From Lumbricus rubellus (lineage: Eukaryota; Annelida; Clitellata; Crassiclitellata; Lumbricidae): DNA of 64,000 nucleotides. Shown piece by piece: positions 1 through 8,379 of the stretch. The stretch is taken from positions 56,400,069 to 56,464,068 of the forward strand of contig OX243811.1 in assembly GCA_945859605.1 (NCBI GenBank). The letters are read 5' to 3'. Each line of letters starts with the position of its first letter. Within the stretch, counting starts at the first letter, position 1. The notes beneath the pieces were generated by a model, which was not told where the DNA came from, searched no databases, and saw nothing but the letters and a program-made list of their open reading frames with translations. The position numbers were made by a program, and so were the translations under genes.

Positions 1-70
1 TTTGTCCTTCGGAAATATTAACTTTAACTTTCTCATAAGGGCTCATTTTATATTAAATATAAACTTTAAA

Positions 71-844
71 TTAAACCTCTCTTATGTGAAATCGTATCGA
101 CAATTCTTCACCTCTTAAATTAATTAATTTTCCACTTTGGTCTATTAGTTTTGTTTCCATCGATGAAATAGAGTATAGCGTTATTGGAAGATACACTAGA
201 TTATGAGGAGATTCGATTATCTTATAACCAGGCCCGACCGATGGAAAGAAAGAATATATTATGTTCTCCGTAGTTCCGTTGGCATACGAGGATCCTATTA
301 CATCACTCGTAATTCGTAAGCTATTCACGCTGTTTATATCGACTATGTGCTCGGATTCGTTATATCCTTCGGAGTATACACGTCTCTGAAATCCTAGAAC
401 AGTGCTAATTGAATTTTCTACAGTAAAATCAACTTTATAGTTCTCATCAATTTCCAAAACCGCCTTTAACGTGTTGTTATTTGGTTGTAACTTTATACAT
501 TGGCCATGACCTTCTTCCTTTAAAATTCTCTGTATGTAATCGTTTAAGTCTTCGATTTCATAGCAACCGGTTGGAATGACTAATTCTTTCCACGTTACAC
601 CGTTATCTGACGAATATACGAATTTATTATTTGTCTCGTCTATATTGGGAAAACTGTAGTACGTTTCAAGATTGACAAGAGCCATTTCATACTTTTTACT
701 TTTGTCCAGTTCGATTAGTGGATTAAATTTCGTTCGAATTCGTGTGCTCCTTTCGCTCAACAAAATGCAAAAGGATTCTTTAGCCTCTGTGTTGCGTGCA
801 ATCGTTTCAGTGTTAAGCAAAATCTTTTCCAGTAGGGTTTCCAT
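71..844 (-). CDS. putative Polinton minor capsid (penton-like) protein
   Basis: Intact 257-codon ORF with no introns. The N-terminal third contains the segment ALVNLETYYSFPNI (about residues 55-68). I associate this with the penton/minor capsid proteins of Polintons and adintoviruses, which typically read K-Y-x-x-A-L-V-x-L-E-T-Y. The rest is beta-rich and lacks membrane segments, fitting a jelly-roll structural protein. It is followed on the same strand, 66 bp upstream of its start, by the packaging ATPase gene, a usual pairing in these elements. The start codon sits in the motif TTAAAATGGA shared with two neighbours. The assignment rests on remembered family resemblance and context; a profile search against Polinton penton proteins would settle it. 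Confidence 0.6.
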   Translation of the reverse strand: METLLEKILLNTETIARNTEAKESFCILLSERSTRIRTKFNPLIELDKSKKYEMALVNLETYYSFPNIDETNNKFVYSSDNGVTWKELVIPTGCYEIEDLNDYIQRILKEEGHGQCIKLQPNNNTLKAVLEIDENYKVDFTVENSISTVLGFQRRVYSEGYNESEHIVDINSVNSLRITSDVIGSSYANGTTENIIYSFFPSVGPGYKIIESPHNLVYLPITLYSISSMETKLIDQSGKLINLRGEELSIRFHIREV

Positions 845-910
845 TTTAAATAGTTATTTTTAAACCAAGAATATAAAATCTTAAACTTCGCTATCATTTT
901 ATTATTGATT

Positions 911-1687
911 TTATTTAATATAAAATGTATCTAATCCACATCTGTACTTACCATTATTTGTTTTACTAGTAAGGTCTATAACAACAAAACCGTGCGGATC
1001 ATCCCACGCAGTTTTACATAGTTTTCGAAATTCTTCAATAGTCATATCATCTACGCCTATATGATCGCTGTATATATGATTATTATTTTTGAGGTCTTGG
1101 GGGAACAAACATATAAAGTTAGCATTCTCTCTTATAGTTTGTCTAGGCAGTTTGAAATAATTTTGTGCTAGGTAAAAGCAGTCTACATTACTGTGCCTAC
1201 CTCTTATATAATACGATTCGCATTTATTCTGCTTCTCTAATTGTAAGTCATCGAAAATCATGAGATTCTTTTTATCTCGACTTAAGTCTCGTGGATCTGG
1301 AACATCTTCCGAAGTTTCAAAGAACTTACAGTCTATATCCGATTTTTTCCCCATGTTTTTAGACATCTCCTCGACAACGGCGGTCGGTGATACATTTAAT
1401 TTCATTATCTCATCGCGATTATCAAAAAGTCTTATAATTGCTTCCTTTGGTAATTTCTCTTCGAATGCTTTCTTAAGTATCTTATACTCCGGTTGGAAGA
1501 GACTTTTACCGAAGATATGTAGGTTATCGTAATCTAACCAACCAGGTCTCAGTAATAAATTAAGTAGTAAAGTTGTCTTACCGCATTGACACTTACCTAC
1601 GATCAAACCTCTGATGCTTCTTGGTAGGAGAGGACTGTTAAAGCGTTTACTTGATTCTTCATTCCACGATAGGTCATGGACTTCCAT
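911..1687 (-). CDS. Polinton genome-packaging ATPase (FtsK/HerA type)
   Basis: Intact 258-codon ORF. A Walker A loop GKCQCGKT is at residues 31-38, preceded by the hydrophobic strand RGLIVG. A Walker B motif NLMIFDD is at about 141-147. A polar segment ending in a Gln (YLAQNYFKLPR) follows, as in the sensor region of viral A32/FtsK-like packaging ATPases. Known role of the family: pumping the element's DNA into a preformed capsid. It lies beside the capsid-like gene on the same strand and starts only 20 bp from the start codon of the divergent PLA2-like gene, so both probably share one promoter. The length is normal for Polinton ATPases. Confidence 0.8.
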   Translation of the reverse strand: MEVHDLSWNEESSKRFNSPLLPRSIRGLIVGKCQCGKTTLLLNLLLRPGWLDYDNLHIFGKSLFQPEYKILKKAFEEKLPKEAIIRLFDNRDEIMKLNVSPTAVVEEMSKNMGKKSDIDCKFFETSEDVPDPRDLSRDKKNLMIFDDLQLEKQNKCESYYIRGRHSNVDCFYLAQNYFKLPRQTIRENANFICLFPQDLKNNNHIYSDHIGVDDMTIEEFRKLCKTAWDDPHGFVVIDLTSKTNNGKYRCGLDTFYIK

Positions 1688-1711
1688 TTTAATTATATTA
1701 TATTAAAATGG
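1684..1711. promoter_or_regulatory. divergent palindromic start region between ATPase and PLA2-like genes
   Basis: The two start codons face away from each other across only 20 bp of pure A/T. The sequence is symmetrical: CCATTTTAA on the left mirrors TTAAAATGG on the right around a TTATATTATA core. The same TTAAAATGGA also surrounds the start of the capsid-like gene at 844 (minus strand). A shared virus-type TATA/initiator that serves both directions is the simplest reading (inference). Confidence 0.45.
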
Positions 1712-2244
1712 AGTATTGTGTCAGGTGTAGACGAAAAACTGAATCTAAAGATAGTCAACGAGTCGTCAGTAAAAATGGTAGACCTATGCTTAGATGTGTA
1801 TGCGTTGAGTGTGGCGCTAGAAAAACTCAGTTTATTAAAATGTCTACTACTGTAACTGTACAAGGAGGTGATTTGGTATCAGCTCTCAATTCTGCTACTT
1901 CTAATATTAAACTTCCATGGGCAAAGTACCCTGGTGAAATGCATCTTCCAGGACATTCTTTCACGGGTCCAGGAACTCGACTGGATTTGCGTTTAAACCA
2001 GGACTTAACGCCTAAAGACTGGAGCAAACCAGTAGATAGGGTTGATGCAGCAGCCTACCGTCACGACCTAGCTTACGCTAAACATACTGATACAGCAGGG
2101 AGAAACGTCGCTGACAGAGCTATGATAGATGAATTAAATAATATATCTAATCCTACTTTCCGCGAACGAGTTGAAAGATCTATAGTAAAACCAATTTTAT
2201 CAACGAAAACCCATTTTGGAATGGGGTTGAAAAAAAAGCTCTGA
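1708..2244 (+). CDS. zinc-ribbon plus phospholipase A2-like protein (Polinton)
   Basis: Intact 178-codon ORF. The N-terminus has two cysteine pairs (C4-x2-C7 and C32-x2-C35) that form a small zinc ribbon. Residues about 85-135 match the PLA2-like domain known from parvovirus VP1 and some adintovirus proteins: a GPGT loop followed by VDRVDAAAYRHDLAYA with the His-Asp pair expected for the active site. In parvoviruses this domain helps the particle breach an endosomal membrane; a similar role here is inference. The C-terminal end reads GMGLKKKL just before the stop, and the coding sense continues in another frame into the integrase gene (see findings). Confidence 0.7.
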   Translation: MEYCVRCRRKTESKDSQRVVSKNGRPMLRCVCVECGARKTQFIKMSTTVTVQGGDLVSALNSATSNIKLPWAKYPGEMHLPGHSFTGPGTRLDLRLNQDLTPKDWSKPVDRVDAAAYRHDLAYAKHTDTAGRNVADRAMIDELNNISNPTFRERVERSIVKPILSTKTHFGMGLKKKL

Positions 2245-2270
2245 GATGGACAGATCAGCTTGCCGAGGAA

Positions 2271-3164
2271 TTGCATAAACCAATAGTCAGGAAGTTTAGG
2301 AAGCGAGTTGTTTATGTTCAGGGAGTGGACAAAATTTGGGCGGCTGACTTGATTGACATGCAGGCTTATGCTAAATTTAATTCTGGTGTGAAATATTTGT
2401 TAAGTGTTATTGATATTTTTTCAAAATATGGATGGATTATTCCGATAAAAGATAAAACTGGGAAATCTGTGGCAGATGCTTTCACAAAAATATTTACTAG
2501 TAGTGGACGTAAACCGGATAAGGTCTGGATTGATAAGGGATCTGAATTCTACAATAAACAGGTAAAATCATTAGGTGTAGAGTTGTATTCTACCGAGAAT
2601 TTAGAGAAATCTTGTATTATCGAGCGTTGGAATAGAAGTATGAAGGAGAAGATGTTTAAATACTTTACTGCTAATTCGACACGAAAATATATCGATGTTT
2701 TGGATGATATGGTTAGTTTATACAACAACACAAGACATACTTCCATAAAAATGACTCCGGTTAAAGCGAGTATCAAAGCGAACGAAAAAGCTGTTTGGTT
2801 AAATCTGTATGGTGGTCTATATCCAGATCGCGTGCAACCTAAATTTTCTATTGGTGACAGAGTTAGGATATCTAAGAGAAAAGATACATTTGATAAAGGA
2901 TATCTCGCTAGGTGGACTGAAGAAATATTTACTGTATCAAAAATTCTGCATACTGACCCTCCTACTTATAAAATAACCGATTATAATAACGAAGAAATTA
3001 AAGGAACATTTTATGAACCTGAATTGTTGAAGACAACTCAAGAAATATTTAGAATCGAAAAGATACTAAGAAAACGTGGAAACAAGTCGTTGGTTAAGTG
3101 GATGGGTTACCCAGACTCATTTAATAGCTGGGTTGACAACAAAGACTTGACAAGTCTACGTTAA
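2271..3164 (+). CDS. Polinton integrase (rve family) with C-terminal chromodomain
   Basis: The open frame begins upstream of 2271 without an ATG (a TTG sits at 2271), and coding-like residues RWTDQLAEELHKP precede the usual Polinton integrase start. Counted from 2271, the DDE core is D26 in IWAADLID, D88 in WIDKGSEF and E118 in CIIERWN, all retained. The spacing of 29 residues between the last two is shorter than the classical 35. Residues about 262-297 form a chromodomain (RIEKILRKRGNKSLVKWMGY, then an aromatic W). The integrase would insert the element DNA into the host genome, and the chromodomain may steer it to modified chromatin. The frame is open to its stop at 3164. Confidence 0.88.
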   Translation: MHKPIVRKFRKRVVYVQGVDKIWAADLIDMQAYAKFNSGVKYLLSVIDIFSKYGWIIPIKDKTGKSVADAFTKIFTSSGRKPDKVWIDKGSEFYNKQVKSLGVELYSTENLEKSCIIERWNRSMKEKMFKYFTANSTRKYIDVLDDMVSLYNNTRHTSIKMTPVKASIKANEKAVWLNLYGGLYPDRVQPKFSIGDRVRISKRKDTFDKGYLARWTEEIFTVSKILHTDPPTYKITDYNNEEIKGTFYEPELLKTTQEIFRIEKILRKRGNKSLVKWMGYPDSFNSWVDNKDLTSLR

Positions 3165-3557
3165 AACTAGACACAACGTGTTAGACTTGTGTCGATCAAT
3201 AATGTTGGAATGTCTGTCGATGGATCAATAATTCTAGCTGTGGTAGAGTTCACATTCCTTTCTCGTCCCCGGCGCGAGTATGGAATGTGATGTTTCCAGG
3301 GAGATGACAAACACGATGGGTGTTTGTTTGGTGTTAACAATTGCTTTGTCGATGCGTGGTCGGATACACAGGCTGCAAATTGATCGATCCATCCGTTGCC
3401 GCAAAATGTTTTAATCGATTGCTTTGTGGTCGGAGACACAAGCTTCAAATTGATCGTTCCATCCGTCGCCGCAAAATGTTTTAATCGATTGCTGTGTGGT
3501 CGGAGACTCTGCTGCAAATTGTTCATACCTTCCATCTCCAGAAAAATGTGTAAAGAA
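3165..3557. repeat. 70-bp tandem repeat next to the Polinton integrase
   Basis: No gene is supported here. Two full copies and a decayed third copy of a 70-bp unit start at 3361, 3431 and 3501. Each opens with CGGAKACACA and contains GCAAAATGTTTTAATCGATT. The array lies where the Polinton's terminal region is expected and could be part of its TIR. A short ORF on the minus strand crossing it is judged non-coding. Confidence 0.7.
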
Positions 3558-4388
3558 TCAGAGAAACTGTTCAATGTCTCTTTCATCCAGTATAATTCTT
3601 TGTGGGTTAATAAAATCTTCGTAATCATGGTCTGGGTCAGCTGTAATCGGAAGGAGGTTCAAAGTTGTTGGGGCTTGTTGAATTTGTATAGGAAGGATGT
3701 CAAAAACTCTGGATTGAGCAGAAGCGACGCCGGGTAATTTTAGCCGTTCTGCCAGTTGAATATCTGTTCCAAGATGCTTAAGAATCCGATTGTGGTGTTT
3801 TGAAAATTGTTTAAAACTTAACTCGCAAAAAATTAATCTAGGATATATTCGGATTAGCATATAGAAAAGAATATAGCGCTGGACTGTTGCGTAATTCATA
3901 CGAAATTCCTGCTGGTAAAATTCTGTAATGTTGTTACCTTCAGGCAAGAAATTGCGAGCAGTTGTGTAAATCTGTCCTCTATGATAGGCTACGACAAGAT
4001 GTAGGTTATTCGTCGTTCGTCCTTCTTGTAGTACTCGTTCATGTGCAGCTTTTAATAGGTGTAGATCAGTTAAGTCCAGTTCAACGAAATCCGTATTAAG
4101 ATGCCAGTCAAATCCTTCGACATTGTCTATTAAATGTTGCTCGTATTCATCGATTTTTTGTCTTATTTGTGGAATTATCGCTTCATTGAATATGTGCGTG
4201 TCATGTGATTGAGCGATATGTCTTTCTGTAGTTCTCTTTTTCGGCGGCTTTTCAAGAATTTGGTTTATCTCACGCAATTTATTTTCGAAAATTTGCCTGG
4301 AAAGGACATCATCTTGAAAAACTGAATTTAACGCAAGATGTATGGCATCATCCGAATATTTCGCTATATCTCGAATTAAAGAAGCCAT
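3558..4388 (-). CDS. intact intronless ORF of unknown function (276 codons)
   Basis: An uninterrupted 276-codon frame starts with MASLIRDIAKYSDD in a good initiation context (AGAAATGG). The protein is soluble and mostly helical. It is rich in charged and aromatic residues in the middle (AYHRGQIYTTARNFLPEG, then YILFYMLIRIYPRLIFCELS at about 171-190) and has an acidic C-terminus. The segment around VQRYILFYMLIRIYPRL looks like a helical nucleic-acid-binding or phage-like regulatory fold, but I do not recognise the family. It ends about 390 bp beyond the Polinton integrase, convergent with it, so it could be a cargo gene of the Polinton, of a neighbouring element, or a host retrogene. Codon use is ordinary and no decay is visible. 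Confidence 0.55.
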   Translation of the reverse strand: MASLIRDIAKYSDDAIHLALNSVFQDDVLSRQIFENKLREINQILEKPPKKRTTERHIAQSHDTHIFNEAIIPQIRQKIDEYEQHLIDNVEGFDWHLNTDFVELDLTDLHLLKAAHERVLQEGRTTNNLHLVVAYHRGQIYTTARNFLPEGNNITEFYQQEFRMNYATVQRYILFYMLIRIYPRLIFCELSFKQFSKHHNRILKHLGTDIQLAERLKLPGVASAQSRVFDILPIQIQQAPTTLNLLPITADPDHDYEDFINPQRIILDERDIEQFL

Positions 4389-5370
4389 TTCTGATGTAGG
4401 CTAACACGCATAAGATCAGAATGCCGAACGTTAAACTGACGCCAGCAGCTAGGCCTACCTCCAACAGACAACTGTTTTGTTACTGCTATGACAACGGTGG
4501 CAACAACTTTATGCAACACAGGGTTGCCAGATTTCTGAGTCTCGAGATAATCTAAAAAGTAGCCCAAAATCGCGAGTCAATTCAAAAGTAGCCCAAATAT
4601 CGCGAAGTGGTATAGTTGAAAATTAGGCCTACTGTCGATTTCGTCTTTGAAAAGTAGCCCAACGCATACGCTTTTGTAACACCCTAGCAACTCCGTGCAG
4701 TACTGCAGACCTTTGTTTACAAATCGCCATGGAGACTACTCTGCTACGGCGCAGAATGAGTGGTCGATATAACCGGCCGCGATGTTTGCAGTAATTATCG
4801 ACTGTACGCGACATCGCGTTGAACTGCGGTCGATAGGCCTACCGTATTCTGCTGTTGTTTGCACCTGCGTCGGTATAATTATAATCCTAGGTGATGGGCT
4901 ATCTAAAACGCTCATTGCTCGCCGTTTAACCAAAGCTTATCCAAAAGAATTTAACTGCTTTTAACCCTATTTAATTTGTTTATTAGCTCAAATAGAAAAT
5001 ATGCTAGAAGGCCCCTAAAACTACTACTGCAACCAAGTCCCCACGTACGTAGTCAATAATATTTAGGCTAGGCATATTCTCGTGAAACAGAGGTTGTCTA
5101 TATGGATACCGATGACAACTTTGACGTTATAATTTTCAACAGTGAATAGTCGCATCTAGGCCTACTTTTGATTCGAGTCTTATCAGGAATATTTTGGTAA
5201 TGTTGGCCTACGTGTGCTATAATCACATTCCCTCACATACAGTTACATTAGCTCAATGTTGCAGAGAGGGAATGCAGTCGGTTGATATCAAATAATGAAG
5301 CGTTAATAGCCATAAAATAGTTTGATAGAGTGGGTAAATCAAGGTTCTTTTCTTAAGGCAATCGGGTAAC
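4389..5370. other. spacer with a probable degenerate hAT-like MITE
   Basis: No gene is supported. At about 4525-4690 the sequence CAGGGTTGCCAG is followed by three spaced copies of AAAAGTAGCCCAA and ends near ACACCCTAGCAACTC. That gives imperfect terminal inverted repeats typical of hAT-like MITEs. A related GC-richer version with AAAAGTAGCTCAA and GGCAACCCTGC is at about 60300-60433. The rest of the stretch shows nothing I can interpret. Confidence 0.4.
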
Positions 5371-5535
5371 AGTGGTCGGAGACAGCCAAACTTCATGCGG
5401 TAGGTCGTCATCGTTCCGGGTGACCTGTTGCATCAAGAACTAGGAATCAGTGATGCAGATCACAATCTAGTGGCAGTCAACACCTCAGTTGCTCCTCGCA
5501 TCGCAGCCACGGTGAGTCATCATTGAACCGATCAG
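5371..5535 (+). pseudogene. relic FAR exon 2
   Basis: Clearly homologous to exon 2 of the downstream FAR genes: it preserves QPNFMR, VPGDLLH, LGISDADHNLVA and the exon end GAACCGATCAG followed by a GT. It carries an in-frame stop just after NFMR (the Lys codon has become TAG), a distorted 5' part with no acceptor, and an insertion before the last codons. No partner exon 1 was found immediately upstream. This is a dead remnant of an additional tandem FAR copy. Confidence 0.85.
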
Positions 5536-6140
5536 GTATAGACAGGGCTGCAATCAGGTAGGTACCGTAGATTTGATTATTATTTAACATGGAAATATCC
5601 GTTATTGGTGTGCCAATATATTGTGTGAGTTCTATTATTACAAAATGATTTTTTCGGACATTCACAGTAAAACATTGTTTTAAAGGCATTGCACAGATCG
5701 CGTGATACAAAAAGTGTATACTTTAGAGGTATATCTTCTCTCATGTATGTTGCCTAGGTGTGTTGTTTGGCCTGTAGTAAACCACACAGAACTGCTGCTT
5801 GCGTGTGCGGCTTTGAACAGCTCTCAATGCTGCAAGAGGGCTACATGCAAATGGTTCGTTTTGTTACTGTACCGGAAACATTGCGCATAGCCTACAGTGG
5901 ATCGTTATAGAAGAGAAGGTAAAAAACTTTCAGTTGGGAGATGAGAATTTCACATCGTTTTCGACGGAAAGTTAACGAAATAGACCTATAGCTGTTTGCA
6001 AATCTAAGGAAAGACGCTTCACTTAATTTTTATTAATAAATTACAAGTATTACTAGTATTGTAATTTATCCAATTTATTATATAGCTACATCCTTTGTGT
6101 CATCGTCTGAATTGGAGAAGTCGTCATCATATTGGTCATA

Positions 6141-8300
6141 ATGTCTTCGCCGTCGGCTGTTGCCAAGTTCTACGCTGGACGAAGTGTCTTCTTAACGGGA
6201 GGAACGGGTTTCGTTGGGAAGCAGACCGTGGAAAAGCTGATCAGATCCTGTCCAGCCATTGAACGAGTCTTCGTACTCGTCAGACCAAAGAAAAACAAAA
6301 CCGTTCAGCAGAGACTCGATGAAATCTCAAAGCTACCGGTTTGAGTTATATTCACTATAATAAGACCCTAGGCTACACAGGAAACTGGAGACGAAACTGC
6401 AAACGGCTTGATGTATTTTAATTTAACTTGTAGGCCTACTAAAGAAACACCTTTAGATAGAAATTGTAGGCCTATTTTGACCACTATGGCTTCAGTTGGT
6501 CTATGCACGCAGACAAAAACCGCCGCTAGAACTTTCTTACAAATAGTTCCTGGCTTCCTGGCTAGAACTTAGTAAAGATATAGGTCCATATACACCTATT
6601 ACTATTATAGTCATCCTGCATTAGCAATTTATTTATAACGTTAGATTGATTCATTGTTTATATCAAAGTTTTTTTTCTTAAGCATGCATTTTTGTGCTGC
6701 AAGAGCCCTTTAGAGGAAATTCCTACATGCTGTGATGTTGTCAGTTAGTACTGACTTATAGCCAATTTTATTGTTATGCACATTTTCTTGTTCGGACGTT
6801 TTATATCTGAGTTTCTTATTCATAAATCATAATTATAGACCTATTTTACTTCAAATTCATTCGATCGCAGCTAAAGCAATTTATTTATAAAGTTGTATTG
6901 ATTCAATATGATGATCGTCGTATATAATCATAACACAACTATGATAACCGAGAGATCAGACATACATACATACATACATACATACATACATACATACATA
7001 CATACATACATACATACATACATACATACATACATACATACATACATACATACATACATACATACATACATACATACATACATACATACATACATACATA
7101 CATACATACATACATACATACATACATACATACATACATACATACATACATACATACATACATACATACATACATACATACATACATACATAAAGATTCA
7201 GTATGATGATCGTATATAATCATAACACAGTCATGATAACCAAGAGATCAGACATTGTTTATGTGAAATTGGGTTGTGAAATGAAGACCATGGGCCTAAG
7301 AAATACTGGCGGGTTGAACCCACCCAGCAGCAGGGCACATTTCACTTTGGATTCCGGGTTGCCTGTAATCGAGAAAGAGATACATTTTAAATTTAAATTT
7401 GAATTGGATGAATTGCTGCTATAGATCTATTAGAATTTCTATTTTGGGTTTACAAAATAATGACACCGTTGCACATGCATATGGATTATTATGGCTCAAT
7501 CGTCAATCTTGCACCATCAAAAGACTGTTAGCGGCACACGTTCTGCACACACACGCTTTTAGGTTGCATGCATGCGTATTGTGCACCAAAAGGCCTACTC
7601 ATAAATTACACTTGCTTACTTAGCCTATATCGAATACATAAGCATATAGGCTACTCATATATTAGCCTTACATAGGTTTATAGGCTCTATGCACAATTGC
7701 AAATACATAATATATGTTTATGTAGGCCTATAATAATAGGCCTATATGTGTAGCGGCTGTAGCCTATAATATGTGTATATATGCATATTCGCATACAAAG
7801 ACCTGCAACGTTCTACATGTATGTTTACTATTATACATGTACATACAGTGTCATACACACGCCTATAAGGGCCCTATATAATTATGCCGTTTATCCGTCG
7901 TGAACCTGGCATTTAGTAATCATGTAAGACTCGCAAGTGAAACCTTCTAATCTACGGCTACAGAGGGTCGTCACGCACTCTTAGAAATAATAATTACCAA
8001 TTGTTTATCTATTTTTGCAATTTGCCAACTGTACAATTAGCTACACCGGTAAGCGAGAGCGGCACACGTCTGATGGATACAAAGGACTGCGGTTCAAGCT
8101 TCGGGCTGGGAGTTGACACTCAGATATTTAGATATATCGGGCTAGCACGCATGGGATTCGGTGGCGCAAGCTGCTGCGAAGCGACCTTGGGCAAGTTGCT
8201 TACCCATCCTTGTCTATGGGGAAGGCAACGGGAAACCACCTCACTCATCTCATCCCCAGGGGCATAAAAAAGCCAATGCCATCATCATCATCATCATCAG

Positions 8301-8379
<79 letters not shown>

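Larger units (their letters stand above)
1..3560. mobile_element. Polinton/Maverick (adintovirus-like) element, terminal part
   Basis: Four adjacent intronless genes form a recognisable Polinton module: a putative minor capsid protein and an FtsK/HerA-type packaging ATPase on the minus strand, then divergently a zinc-ribbon/PLA2-like protein and a retroviral-type integrase with chromodomain. In this family the integrase usually lies close to one terminus, so the element probably ends somewhere in 3165-3560. I could not find the terminal inverted repeat, because the other end and the polymerase, protease and major capsid genes lie left of the window. The exact right boundary is therefore a guess. 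All four reading frames are open, so the copy looks fairly young. Confidence 0.8.

Noticed and set aside
3361..3550. CRISPR-like spaced repeats
   Set aside because: Contiguous 70-bp tandem units without unique spacers, in an animal genome; the minisatellites fail for the same reason.
1..3560. A complete, active virus-like element
   Set aside because: Only one end is in the window; polymerase, protease, major capsid and the left terminus are not visible, so activity cannot be claimed.
3167..3628. 153-codon minus-strand ORF overlapping the 70-bp repeat
   Set aside because: Alternative frame of the 276-codon ORF's end plus tandem repeat; no protein-like pattern.
6908..7223. Long open frames of IHTY or MYVC repeats here and at 11894-12413, 26950-27467, 29367-30029, 47589-48194 and 54295-54861
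   Set aside because: They are translations of ACAT/GTAT microsatellites in all frames and both strands; no start context, no conservation beyond the repeat.
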